From: Clostridia bacterium
GTDB lineage: Bacteria > Bacillota_A > Clostridia > Christensenellales > Aristaeellaceae
Assembly: GCA_025997215.1 (NCBI GenBank)
Contig: BNUH01000052.1
Span: 1-18,499, forward strand
Length of the DNA: 18,499 bases
Direction of reading: 5' to 3'
Of the stretch, positions 1-8,571 are shown piece after piece. The notes beneath the pieces are model-generated. The model saw nothing but the letters and a program-made list of their open reading frames with translations, made no database searches and had not been told where the DNA came from. Position 1 is the stretch's first letter; each line of letters begins with the position of its first letter. The translations under genes were made by a program, and so were the position numbers.

Positions 1-211
1 GGATTCGCCTGGCCACAGTCATGCAAAATACTACTGACAGTGCCTGTAGGAGCGCTTCCTTTGGATCCACTGTTGTTTCCATGATTGATTTTCGTGCGCG
101 GTAGGTATATCATTACCTTGCCTGGCACTGCCCTCTTTCCTTGAGTGTTGCAACACAAGGATATCACAGAGTTCAGTCTCGGGCACCTTTTTCGTTATTC
201 CCATCCGGCCT
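1..211. other. Left edge, no gene recognised
   Basis: No convincing gene is seen here. Repeat homology of the neighbouring broken gene stops near 235-240. A minus-strand ATG at 82 opens a frame that runs off the window edge, but it has no ribosome binding site and no recognisable family. Another minus frame reads through the stretch as a serine/glycine-rich, linker-like sequence without a start. The bases are richer in G+C than the repeat gene, so a breakpoint between the truncated repeat gene and unrelated DNA is plausible. Confidence 0.3.
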
Positions 212-1536
212 TTATTCCGATCGTTGGAAATTCTTGGCGGGATGGAGTATAACTGCATACTTATTCGACTGTAGCAGTAGCATACCATCAGGGGCGTAGG
301 TAGCTTGATATATTAAGTCACTATTCCCATCATACTGCATTTTCTTCGATGCATAACCATCTGCTGAGAGAACGGGTTGATTATTTTGATCAAAGTATGC
401 CTCACTTAATAGGAGCTTTTCATTATAAGCTCTCTTGACTGTTGCGTATCCTTTACTGTTATTAGCTCTGTAATTCATCGTATCATATAATGTCTCTTCA
501 ATTATATTACCATTCTCATCATATACTCTTGTCCGACGAGCATAGCCAGCTGGTAATAACAGAAGTGAGCCAGTTGCATCATATTACTTTTCATCTATAA
601 CATGCTTAGCGTCGTCATATACCCGTTCGATAGAGGCATAATGCTTCCCGTCTACTCCATAGTATAGTTCTTTACTCCTCTGATTATTTGAAACACTGGA
701 ATACTTGACCTCCATCCTCGCCCAACCTTTAGGGCCAGGTATTAGAGCACCAGTTCATCTCGATATTCAGCTGAGCTAATTCGAAGGCGGGCAGCAAAAG
801 TCTGATATAGAGCGGCATAACCCTTCTTGCTTATAACTGGATTGTCGTCTATATCAAAGAACTGTTCGCTTAGGACGACATTGCCGAGGTCTCGTTCATA
901 GAGAACGTATGAATAGCCATCCGAGATCATCATCGGCTGGTCGTCAGCATCAAAGTAAGCTTCTTTGATGATCCTAAGCCGACTGTCGTATTCTAGTGTT
1001 TTCTTGGCATATTTCCCAGGAGCGGTTACAGGTAAGCCATCTTCACCGAAATACTCAATTGTCGAAAGCTTACGACCTTTGTAAGTATTAACCATCTTAG
1101 CATAGCCATCAATGGAGTTTATGGGTAAGCCTTCTATATCGAAATATTCCGTTTCTAGTATCTTACCTACGCCATCATATGTGTATTTGATAGAAGCGTA
1201 ACCTTGATTGATGGCGACTGGATTGCCATCGATATCGAAGAAGGATTGTACTGCAGGTTTACGTCGTGCGGATAGTATTACAGTATAGTAGCAATAGCCA
1301 TCTTTATTCATTACTAGATTGTCATAATCATCAACCCAGGTTTCTTTTGTAATTATGTTATTATCATAGACTTTTTGAGTAGCTATAGGCTCTAAGGCAG
1401 TAGGATCGGAATTATAGTCGATGGATGTGATATTGACGATTCCCGTTGAGCTTTCACCTTCAACCTCAGCTGCGAAGGCAGATAATGAGATAGATATAGT
1501 TAAAACGACTAGAATAAAAATAGATCTCTTACGCAT
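212..1536 (-). pseudogene. Secreted YFD/GYA-repeat surface protein, broken
   Basis: The start ATG at 1536 has a good AAGGA site 7 nt upstream. The product opens with a typical signal peptide (MRKRSIFILVV... ending near AFAAE), so it is exported. After about 90 residues come imperfect repeats of about 32 residues with the pattern YFD-x-x-G/D-x-P-V ... GYA ... Y. The first frame stops at 742. Repeats resume in another frame (GPKGWARMEVKYSS, then YYGVDGK and YDATGSL units) and continue to a stop at 212. Two lesions explain this: a 1-nt loss near 752-755, which would otherwise read D-E-x-G-A-L-I-P-G-P, and a TAA at 584-586 where the repeat pattern expects an aromatic residue. The C-terminal end also looks cut. 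Such repeat proteins occur in Clostridia near envelope-polysaccharide loci; their function is unknown to me and I do not assign one. It lies just downstream of the capsule operon on the same strand. Confidence 0.75.
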
Positions 1537-1705
1537 TTTGTAATCCTTAAAGGTTTATCTTCGTCGCTGACAACGTTGCTATATCAAACATATTGTATAT
1601 TCGGAAGGGAGTCCAGACTCGTGGTAAGACGTTTCAGTTTCAACTATTTCATTGCATATATCGACTCTATAATTTTATCTGGGTTGGGTTTTGTGTAGTG
1701 ACCTC
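1537..1705. other. Intergenic gap before repeat-protein gene
   Basis: This 169-nt gap separates the last capsule gene from the repeat-protein gene. It contains a short perfect inverted repeat (GAGTC-TG-GACTC on the minus strand, near 1610-1621) that is not followed by a T run, so it is not a good terminator. A TATACAAT-like -10 lies just downstream of it on the minus strand, without a convincing -35. A separate promoter for the repeat gene is possible but not proven. Confidence 0.25.
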
Positions 1706-3274
1706 TTATATTCGATATATCACTTTATGGTCTGCGATCTTGTGACGTTTTTCTGTAAGTCCTGTTAATAGTCTGATTACCATCCCGGCGATCTCTGTTT
1801 TTAGTATTATCAACAACCCACCATATACTAATATAGCAAATCCTACGAATCCTACTGTAGATAACAGGCATTGCATATATGTTCCGGTCATGACTGGTAG
1901 TATTCGTATTCCTGCAACGACTACTCCTGACATTACAGTTAACGCTAACACTAATTTTAGCCATTCAGTAAAGTGTTTATAAAGTTTTAATGACCCAAGA
2001 TCACTACGGATAATTACTTGGAACAGAACGAATGACACACAAGCAGATATGCTTGTGGCTAAGGCTAAGCCTCGGTGTTGCAACACGCCTATTAGCGCGA
2101 GATTTAGTACAATATTTAGACTCATCGCTGTAACTGAAATTACTGCTGGTATCTTTGTCTTTTTCATTGCATAGAATACTCTGATCTGTATTGGATTCAT
2201 GTTAGATGAAAGTAAACCTATTGCGTAATATCGCATGCACTGCGCAGTTATAATTGTATCCGTAGCAGTAAAATTACTGCGTTGAAACAAAATTCTGATA
2301 ATAGGCTCGGCAAGCAAAATTACGCCAATTGTAAGCGGTACAATAACTGGTATTAATGTTTTCATCACATTTTCTATCTGGCTTCGCAGAGTGCTTACTT
2401 CTCCGGTTGCATGGTTTTGCGCCATTTGAGGCATCATTGCTTTTCCAATAGAAGCGCCAACAAAAGCTGTTATAACTGAAATTAATCGGGATGAATAATT
2501 TAGTGCAGAAACTGTTCCAACTTGCAATGAAGCTGCCATATTTCTATCGACAATCGCATTAATCTCACTAATCATACTAGAAAGCATGACTGGAACTAAC
2601 ATACCAAAGAAGAGTTTTAAGTGCGGGTCACGAAGGTTTATATACGGTCTATAGCCCAGCTTTGAATTTCTATTACCAATAACTAGTACAAAGAATGATA
2701 TTAGGTTACCAATTGACAATCCTATCCCCATCCATGGGTCAAAACTTGTTATCTTAGCGAGCAATATACCACCTATAATAAAAAAGTTGATAAATATTTG
2801 ATATATGGTTGCAAGAAAGAATCTACCTTGAGTTTGGAGGTTAGCGCTCAGGATGGAACTCAGTAGTATCGGTATGGTTGCCCAACCCATGTATTTAAGT
2901 AGCCTTGCAGCTATATATGTCATCTCAGGATCACCGTGTAAAGCTACTAACTTAATTGCAGTGTTTGGAAATTCAACAATAAGGATTGCAAATATAATAC
3001 CTAACAATGTATATAAAGTTAAGATATTACTTGTGAATTTAGATTTTTGCTCTTCTAATGAAGGTTCCATTGTTATGAATACAGTTGCTGATACCCCTGT
3101 GATCATTGTCATTAGCAGATTTGGAAGAGCGTATGAAAGAATAAACGCATCAGACTGAATGCTTGCTCCATATGCAGAAGCCAATACTGTGGTGCGAATA
3201 AAGCTGCTTAACCGGTAAAGAAGAGTTGTAATTACAATAACAAGTGAGCTTTTCATCAATTTATCACGATTCAT
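1706..3274 (-). CDS. MurJ/MviN-family polysaccharide flippase (Wzx role)
   Basis: This 522-residue integral membrane protein has about 14 hydrophobic segments. The N-terminus (SSLVIVITTLLYRLSSFIRTTVLASAYG, followed by a conserved SDAF and SYALPN) is typical of the MviN/MurJ branch of the MOP superfamily. MurJ flips lipid II. A paralogue at the end of a polysaccharide operon more likely flips the completed undecaprenyl-PP-linked repeat unit to the outer face for the polymerase. The frame is open further upstream, but I chose ATG 3274: it lies 10 nt after the stop of the preceding gene, and GAAAGG within that gene's last codons can serve as ribosome binding site. Methionines a few codons later are alternatives. 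The gene is intact. No other flippase is present in the window, which supports the Wzx role. Confidence 0.85.
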   Translation of the reverse strand: MNRDKLMKSSLVIVITTLLYRLSSFIRTTVLASAYGASIQSDAFILSYALPNLLMTMITGVSATVFITMEPSLEEQKSKFTSNILTLYTLLGIIFAILIVEFPNTAIKLVALHGDPEMTYIAARLLKYMGWATIPILLSSILSANLQTQGRFFLATIYQIFINFFIIGGILLAKITSFDPWMGIGLSIGNLISFFVLVIGNRNSKLGYRPYINLRDPHLKLFFGMLVPVMLSSMISEINAIVDRNMAASLQVGTVSALNYSSRLISVITAFVGASIGKAMMPQMAQNHATGEVSTLRSQIENVMKTLIPVIVPLTIGVILLAEPIIRILFQRSNFTATDTIITAQCMRYYAIGLLSSNMNPIQIRVFYAMKKTKIPAVISVTAMSLNIVLNLALIGVLQHRGLALATSISACVSFVLFQVIIRSDLGSLKLYKHFTEWLKLVLALTVMSGVVVAGIRILPVMTGTYMQCLLSTVGFVGFAILVYGGLLIILKTEIAGMVIRLLTGLTEKRHKIADHKVIYRI

Positions 3275-3284
3275 TGGTCGCTTA

Positions 3285-3723
3285 CTACCTTTCAAATTTA
3301 ATGATACGCGCTGGCACACCAACAGCAGTTGAGTTATTCGGTACATCACTTATAACAACAGCGCCAGCTCCGATTTTACAATTACTTCCAACTACTATAT
3401 TACCTAAAATCATTGCTCCTGCTCCTATGAATGTGTTTTCTCCGATGTATGTGCTATCATTTTCGTCTTTTAGAATTCCTATCGTCACCTTATGCTGTAT
3501 TTTTACTCCACTACTGATCGTCACATTTTTATTAATAGCTATTCCAAAGCCTTTATGACAGAAGAAAACCGACGGATCAATATTAGCATCTAACGATATA
3601 TCGCAATTGTAAACAATTCTCAAGACAAGCTTAATGATTTTTTTTCTTAGCTTATATATATATATAAGCAGTATTTTGTCTCTTTTCAAGCCCCTTGTGA
3701 AGTATACGATGAAATCTACTCAT
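3285..3723 (-). pseudogene. CysE-like hexapeptide acetyltransferase, out of frame at (TA)7
   Basis: The main open frame (3689 to 3285, TTG start) encodes a left-handed beta-helix acetyltransferase of the serine-acetyltransferase type: CHKGFGIAINKNVTISSG, then HKVTIG and ENTFIGAGAMILGN, ending PNNSTAVGVPARIIKF. In capsule loci such enzymes usually O-acetylate a sugar. The TTG has no properly spaced ribosome binding site. A better start is ATG 3723, only 6 nt after the neuA-like stop and preceded by AGGAG. It opens MSRFHRILHKGLEKRQ but hits TAA inside a (TA)7 tract. One more TA unit (or two fewer) would join this N-terminus to the acetyltransferase, giving 146 residues. The gene is therefore either switched off by slippage, decayed, mis-sequenced, or truly starts at TTG 3689. 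An A8 run lies just downstream in the same gene. Confidence 0.7.
3650..3669. repeat. (TA)7 tract in a perfect 20-bp palindrome
   Basis: Seven TA units (3653-3666) are flanked by GCT on one side and AGC on the other, making a perfect palindrome. The tract lies in the coding start of the CysE-like acetyltransferase and sits exactly where its two reading frames meet. A T8 run follows at 3638-3645 on the plus strand (A8 in the gene). Confidence 0.9.
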
Positions 3724-3729
3724 TAAGGA

Positions 3730-4890
3730 TCATATTCTCCTATCCATGTTTAGAATATATTCTGCGAATTCCCTAATTGCACCATCACCACCGTTTCTAT
3801 ATGTTACAAAGCTCGATATTTTCTTTACCTCGTCAACTGCGTTTGCGACACATGCTCCGATACCAACTGTGCTAATAGCTTCTATATCATTAATATCATC
3901 ACCTATATAGGCAACGTCATCTTCAGATAGGTCATACGACCTACATATTTCAGCTATTTTTCTTTTTTTATCTTGCACTCCAGTTTCAACAATATCCAAT
4001 CGCAATTTCTCTGCGCGATTTTTTACTATTTTCGAGTCCTCCTTAGTTATAATACCAACTAGTATACCAGCCTCGCGAAGTAATTGTATTCCCATGCCAT
4101 CATATGTCGAAAATTTTTTAAGCTCATCCCCATTCTCCGAGTAAAACATACCACCATCTGTTAAGCATCCATCACAATCCATCAGAAACATTTTTATATT
4201 ATTTACATTATCATACTCGATTTTCCGGCCTTGACGCATTAGTGCTTCACATACCGCCCAATCATGTAGTTCATCTATTTCATAATATGATTCGTCCGGC
4301 ATTTCTACAATCTTTATATTACCAGATATCCTGTTTTCGCTACTAAGCAACCTCTTACGTGATGTAATATAGAATGCTCCATTCTCTACAAGATAGCCGG
4401 CAAATTCCTGACGTCTTGGCCTTTTTGTTATGTCATAATTCATAGGCATCGCATTCCCGTCATCAAGGACAAGCCAATTAAACCTTTTTTGTCTTACTGC
4501 AGATAAGACACTATCAGTCCCTGGAGCCATATATGTTCTAAATCCACAATCAAGATCATGAGAAGTGAGTAATGGAGATGTCGCTTGTATTAGGACAATA
4601 TCATCAAATGTATATTTTTGGGCAAATTCTAGCATTGCCGACTCAGTTGAGGCCGTATCAGAAGCGTTTTTAGATTCTCGATCAATGACCCTTACCTTTC
4701 TCAATGCGAATTCATTAACGGCATTTGCTATCTCTTTAGAGTCAGTTGCTACAAAAACATCATCAATAAACTTACAACCACACGCTGCTATTAGCGTCCA
4801 GTAAACCAATGGTTTACCATTAAATAGTTTGATATTCTTAAGGGGTATGGATTTGCTGCCACCTCGCACAGGAATAAACGCTATAACCAT
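3730..4890 (-). CDS. neuA: Bifunctional CMP-nonulosonate cytidylyltransferase / HAD phosphatase
   Basis: This 386-residue protein is a fusion. Residues 1 to about 225 are a CMP-sialate/CMP-KDO-type cytidylyltransferase: IPVRGGSKSIPLKN binds the nucleotide, followed by ATDSKEIA, LIQATSPLL and NGAFYIT. Residues about 232 to 386 form a KdsC-like HAD phosphatase with DCDGCLTDGG (motif I nucleophile Asp), IITKED (motif II Thr), a Lys in VQDKKRK, and GDDINDIEA (motif IV acids). It activates a nonulosonic acid with CTP, and the C-terminal part probably removes a 9-phosphate from the precursor. Vertebrate CMAS has the same domain order. ATG 4890 lies 4 nt after the synthase stop with GAGG 8 nt upstream, so translation is coupled. 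KDO activation is unlikely in a Gram-positive. Sialic acid or KDN cannot be separated by sequence alone. Confidence 0.88.
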   Translation of the reverse strand: MVIAFIPVRGGSKSIPLKNIKLFNGKPLVYWTLIAACGCKFIDDVFVATDSKEIANAVNEFALRKVRVIDRESKNASDTASTESAMLEFAQKYTFDDIVLIQATSPLLTSHDLDCGFRTYMAPGTDSVLSAVRQKRFNWLVLDDGNAMPMNYDITKRPRRQEFAGYLVENGAFYITSRKRLLSSENRISGNIKIVEMPDESYYEIDELHDWAVCEALMRQGRKIEYDNVNNIKMFLMDCDGCLTDGGMFYSENGDELKKFSTYDGMGIQLLREAGILVGIITKEDSKIVKNRAEKLRLDIVETGVQDKKRKIAEICRSYDLSEDDVAYIGDDINDIEAISTVGIGACVANAVDEVKKISSFVTYRNGGDGAIREFAEYILNMDRRI

Positions 4891-4894
4891 TTTC

Positions 4895-5758
4895 TTAACC
4901 TCTATATTTTAGCTTTTCTCTCTGAATCTGTTCAATAGGTAGCACTTCAAGTCTTTTATTGTTAAGCGCACAGTGTGTTGCATATAAATCACGTACTAAT
5001 CTACGAATCCCATCCGGTTCTAGGCTAGCTGCATGATCGGTACCTTTCCATGTACGATCAAGAGTATAATGCCTTTCAATAATAGTTGCTCCAAGTGTGT
5101 ATGCAGCAATATCAATGGCAATTCCAAGATGATGACCTGAAAATCCGATGCGCTTAACCGATGATTCATATTTTTTGAACAACCTTGATATTTCGAGCAG
5201 ACAAACGTCTTCAAAAGGAACGGGATAGCCAGAGGTGCAACTATACAATGTTAAGTCTTTATTACGTTGATTCTTTATGAATAGATTTACTATATTTTCT
5301 TCTTCAGCTTGTGTCGTCATGCCGAAAGATAACTGAATCTCTCCCTTAAAATTATCACATAACCATTCTAACATCTTGAAATTTGTATTACATGCAGATG
5401 GTATCTTTATGAAGGTTGGATTTAGTGACACTATTTCAATAGCGCTTGTTAAATCCCAAACAGATGATGAATAAGAAATGCTCGCTGCTTCACACCATTC
5501 TTTCAACTGTCTATGCTGATCAACTGAAAATTCCAGAAACTCTCGATGAGCGCCATAAGTATTACCATATGAATTTTCTGGATTAGGGTGAGGTGTGTTA
5601 TACTGTTCTTCAGTAAGCAACTCGTGTGGATTGCGTTTTTGAAACTTGATTGCATCTGCTTTACAATAATGCGCCGCAGTTTCTATTAAGTCCTTTGCAA
5701 CTTGCATTTGCCCCAAATGATTACAACCAGCTTCAACTACAACATAAGGTTTGTCCAT
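4895..5758 (-). CDS. neuB: NeuB-family nonulosonate (sialate/KDN) synthase, SAF domain absent
   Basis: This 287-residue enzyme condenses PEP with a hexose derivative to give a nine-carbon nonulosonic acid. Visible marks of the NeuB barrel are VEAGCNHLG, DAIKFQKR, FIKIPSACNTN, SGHHLG and IERHYTLD (the two metal-binding His positions), and KGTDHAASLEPDG. It ends at KLKYRG, where usual NeuB proteins of about 340-350 residues continue into a C-terminal SAF (antifreeze-like) domain. That domain is missing without any sign of a frameshift. In characterised NeuB the SAF domain contributes an Arg that contacts the N-acetyl group of ManNAc, so its absence hints at a different acceptor such as mannose-6-phosphate. 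No NeuC epimerase is present in the window. ATG 5758 has an AGGAGGG site 4 nt upstream. Confidence 0.88.
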   Translation of the reverse strand: MDKPYVVVEAGCNHLGQMQVAKDLIETAAHYCKADAIKFQKRNPHELLTEEQYNTPHPNPENSYGNTYGAHREFLEFSVDQHRQLKEWCEAASISYSSSVWDLTSAIEIVSLNPTFIKIPSACNTNFKMLEWLCDNFKGEIQLSFGMTTQAEEENIVNLFIKNQRNKDLTLYSCTSGYPVPFEDVCLLEISRLFKKYESSVKRIGFSGHHLGIAIDIAAYTLGATIIERHYTLDRTWKGTDHAASLEPDGIRRLVRDLYATHCALNNKRLEVLPIEQIQREKLKYRG

Positions 5759-5793
5759 TTGCCCTCCTATAAAGGTAATTTAAGTATTTATAA

Positions 5794-6327
5794 CTAGAAA
5801 AATAGCTTATTCTCTTTTAGTGTCCAATAATGCTCTGCATCTCTATGCTTGAACACATTTGCAGGATTGCCGCCTGCAAGAGCAAGCGGTGGGATATCTT
5901 TTGTAACAACGGCACCAGCCTGAATGACTGCCCCCTCGCCAATATTCACGCCTGGTAATAACATAACACGTGCGCCTAACCATACATTATCTCCAATTAT
6001 CGTATCTTTAGTTATACTAGTTTCGTCGTATGGTAATTTCATACCATTATTGTAGTTATGGTTTTGTGTAATAATATAGCATCCCGCACCTGAGTGGAAG
6101 TTATCTCCAATAGTGACATTTCCTTCTCCGATTATGGTAATACCGTTAAAATGTACGTTGTTTCCAAGTGACGTATTTGAAGTGAATCTGCATTTCGCAT
6201 TAACATATACTCTATTACCATGCATCTTTACCCTTCGCAAACACAAGAAGGTATAATATCTCTTTCGCACTTCACATATTATTTTGATGGTAGCTTTTAT
6301 CATCCTATATAGCATCTTCCAATTCAA
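5794..6327 (-). CDS. Hexapeptide-repeat O-acetyltransferase (WbbJ/maltose-acetyltransferase type)
   Basis: The product of up to 177 residues carries hexapeptide repeats of the left-handed beta-helix class ([20 protein letters not shown], then [39 protein letters not shown]). It has the loop QNHNYN with the presumed catalytic His and the ending [16 protein letters not shown]. The family transfers acetyl from acetyl-CoA to a sugar hydroxyl. Placed directly upstream of neuB and neuA, it could acetylate the nonulosonate or another residue of the repeat unit. The first in-frame start is TTG 6327, immediately after a TAA; ATG 6315 and ATG 6303 are alternatives. None has a strong ribosome binding site, so the start is uncertain. 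The gene is intact. Confidence 0.82.
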   Translation of the reverse strand: MNWKMLYRMIKATIKIICEVRKRYYTFLCLRRVKMHGNRVYVNAKCRFTSNTSLGNNVHFNGITIIGEGNVTIGDNFHSGAGCYIITQNHNYNNGMKLPYDETSITKDTIIGDNVWLGARVMLLPGVNIGEGAVIQAGAVVTKDIPPLALAGGNPANVFKHRDAEHYWTLKENKLFF

Positions 6328-6441
6328 TTAGGTCATAATCCTGGCTAATGTTTTGCTCGAGTATGGGTCATGGGTTGTTCATTATGATTAAACCTTAGCA
6401 TAGTATTATTTTCTCCACAGATAGCACTACCTAGTATAACG

Positions 6442-7509
6442 TCATAAAAGTTCGAATAATTCTTGTTTGCTCTTCGGTATAAAATAATTTGTACCATTGA
6501 AATCATGTCTTAACTTCTCTATATAAGAATCATATATCGGATTGCGATCTGCTGTGCTTAAAATTTTATACAGAAAAATCGTCTTTACTTTTTTGCCGTA
6601 GAGTGTTAATGGTGTGACAACAGACGTTGAAAAAGTAGAGATCAATACTTTATCGGATAGATCTTGATTTAGAAATAGAATTTCGCTAGGCATATCTTTA
6701 TTGTAGACATTGAATATACCATTGTATTTGTTTTGATCACTCCTTGGGTGTTATTTAACTATAAATTCTTTACTAGTAACTATGCTACAGATATCTTTGA
6801 GAAGTCGTATGAGATACTCTTTTTTTTCGTCAACTCCACTAAAAAAAATGTATCGTTCTTTTATCAGACATAATTCATTCCAGTCAAAAACTTGATTTAT
6901 ATATAATTTAGTTTCACTGTCGACAAATTGCGGTAGCTTATGAACTAAACTACTAATCGGATAATTGATTAATTTAGGTTCATATAAATATATCTTTCTT
7001 TTACTTCTCACCATCATTTCTTTTGGTACACCAAGCTTGCATAAAATCGCGGTGGTTTTTATAGAATGATCCCTTCTGATGAAGGTTTGATAGCTCGAAT
7101 TTCCGTCATCATAATTGATTAGCTCAACATTCATCCTTTTTAGCAAGTATGTATAAAGCGTATATACAAATAGTCCGTTGTATGAAAACCACAGTTCATT
7201 ATACGATATGTTCGCAGGGATTATCGCTTTCAAGATGTATTCTGCAAAAAAACAATTTACGACTAATAATGGAATGCGTAGGACTCTGTTTATTCTGTTG
7301 TGCATTTTGTGTAGATAGCTTGCTCTATAGTAGAATACATTTGTGAATATTTTAGTCCCCTTGCATGTTACATATACACTCAAGGATGATCGAAAATAGT
7401 CAAGAATGACTATGTCAACATCATCAGATCGATGTAATGTTTGTTTTATTCTTATAGCAGAATAGACTTGAAAAGGTGTATATGCTACGATAATTATTCT
7501 CTTATCCAA
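6442..7509 (-). pseudogene. GT52 sialyl/polysialyltransferase-like gene with in-frame stop
   Basis: The first part (TTG 7509, MDKRIIIVAYTPFQVYSAI) has the N-terminal TPFQ signature of the GT52/polysialyltransferase group, then NYDDGNSS. It stops at TAA 6751-6753 after EFIVK. The same frame continues without another stop as HPRSDQNKYNGIFN, then LSDKVLISTFSTSVVTPLTL and KVKTIFLYKIL, the usual C-terminal half, ending at 6442. The TAA takes the place of one residue beside the conserved HP motif, where a K-L-HP reading (TTA to TAA) would be one base change away. The intact protein would be 355 residues and would transfer a CMP-activated nonulosonate, matching the adjacent neuB/neuA genes. Unless the stop is read through or is an error, the enzyme is inactive. 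An in-frame TAA two codons before TTG 7509 fixes the start region. Confidence 0.8.
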
Positions 7510-7602
7510 TTGAGCTTAGTTGCCTTTCGTTAATAATACAGTCTGTTTTGCATATCGATACCGAGTTGTATATGAAACAACAATCAGTATTTTACAGCTG
7601 TT

Positions 7603-8571
7603 TCAATCAACCAATGATTTAACATCAACACTAGTCATTTTATCCGTTATCAATATACCTTCGCTACTCGCGATAACTACAAGTCCACTAATTCCGAGTG
7701 CGACAATAGGTATGCCTAGTTCGTTAATGATAGAAGTGTTATTAGTGCCACCTCCTACGATAACATTTCCTATTATAGGTTTATCTAGCTGTTCTGTTAG
7801 CACATTCCAAGTACCTAGATCCTCCCAAAATCCATTGTAGTTAACTACTCCAAGAGAATTCGATCGTTGCACAATTGCATAATCAAAGCTAGTTTTCTCT
7901 ATGCTGCCATAATTATCATACATCTCGTCATATGAGCTTATTTTCATCATATCAATTAAGTATCCTAACTTGAAAACAAATACGCCGCTATTCCACAATG
8001 CACCTTCCTTTATTAGTTCTATTGCTTTAAATTCAGTAGGTTTTTCTACGAATTTTTTAACCTCTTTTATTCCACTCACATCTTTTTCCGGTACAATATA
8101 ACCATATTTCGTAGATGGTTTATCTGGTTGTATACCCATAAGCATAATATCGGCGAAGTCACTTGTTGCTTCAAAATTCATTAGCCTGATTACTTGATAA
8201 TATTCACTTCCACAGTATTGATCAATCGGCAATATGGCGACTGTTTCATTTAGCGGTACATGACGTTTATGAGTTAGGTAGCAACAAGAAAGCGCAATAG
8301 CCGGAAATGTGTCCTTTTGAAATGGCTCTTCTACAATATCGATATTATAGCCTACCTGCTCCCTTAGTAAGGCAACCTGTGAAGTATTTGTCGCAATAGT
8401 AATGCTGTCTGATAGATCTGCCTCTCTAATTTGCCTGTAAACGCGTTGAACCATTGATTCTAAATGGCCTGTTGGTGAAGTTAGCAGCTTAATGAATTGT
8501 TTTGGTCTGATGCTAGTTGATAATGGCCATAAGCGTTTCCCGGAACCACCTGATAACAAAATTATATGCAT
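7603..8571 (-). CDS. manC: Mannose-1-phosphate guanylyltransferase-like nucleotidyltransferase
   Basis: This 322-residue protein opens with the nucleotidyltransferase P-loop-like signature LSGGSGKRLWPLS followed by RPKQF, typical of ManC-type GDP-mannose pyrophosphorylases. Later marks are AILPIDQ, FVEKPT (the EKP motif binding the sugar phosphate), WNSGVFVF and FWEDLGTW. It would make GDP-mannose from mannose-1-phosphate and GTP, feeding a mannosyl- or fucosyl-type residue into the repeat unit. It is of the single-domain type, without the C-terminal isomerase domain of bifunctional ManC, and is slightly short. ATG 8571 has GTGG-rich sequence about 5 nt upstream. A different hexose-1-phosphate or NTP cannot be excluded from motifs alone. 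Confidence 0.82.
   Translation of the reverse strand: MHIILLSGGSGKRLWPLSTSIRPKQFIKLLTSPTGHLESMVQRVYRQIREADLSDSITIATNTSQVALLREQVGYNIDIVEEPFQKDTFPAIALSCCYLTHKRHVPLNETVAILPIDQYCGSEYYQVIRLMNFEATSDFADIMLMGIQPDKPSTKYGYIVPEKDVSGIKEVKKFVEKPTEFKAIELIKEGALWNSGVFVFKLGYLIDMMKISSYDEMYDNYGSIEKTSFDYAIVQRSNSLGVVNYNGFWEDLGTWNVLTEQLDKPIIGNVIVGGGTNNTSIINELGIPIVALGISGLVVIASSEGILITDKMTSVDVKSLVD

Noticed and set aside
1..82. Minus-strand ATG at 82 (METTVDPKEALLQALSV...) as a gene entering from the left
   Set aside because: No ribosome binding site and no recognisable family in 27 codons; too little sequence to call.
1610..1621. GAGTC-TG-GACTC inverted repeat as an operon terminator
   Set aside because: The loop is only 2 nt, the stem only 5 bp, and no T run follows on either strand.
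3275..3349. N-terminal extension of the flippase to 3349
   Set aside because: It would overlap the acetyltransferase end by more than 60 nt, and the extra residues are not part of a MurJ-like N-terminus.
3244..3558. Plus-strand open frames opposite the capsule genes (e.g. 3244-3558, 7520-7840, 9597-9866)
   Set aside because: They are antisense shadows of well-supported minus-strand genes, without ribosome binding sites or recognisable domains.
6328..6441. Open minus frame between the acetyltransferase and the GT52 gene (ILGSAICGENNTMLRF, ending TRAKH)
   Set aside because: Short, without a plausible start or recognisable family; GT52 homology already ends naturally at 6442. Possibly a scrap of a lost gene but not supportable.
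212..6760. Reassigned TAA codon (alternative genetic code) to explain the internal TAA stops
   Set aside because: Other genes here end at expected places with TAA (for example the NeuB-like gene and the second repeat-protein frame), so TAA works as a normal stop.
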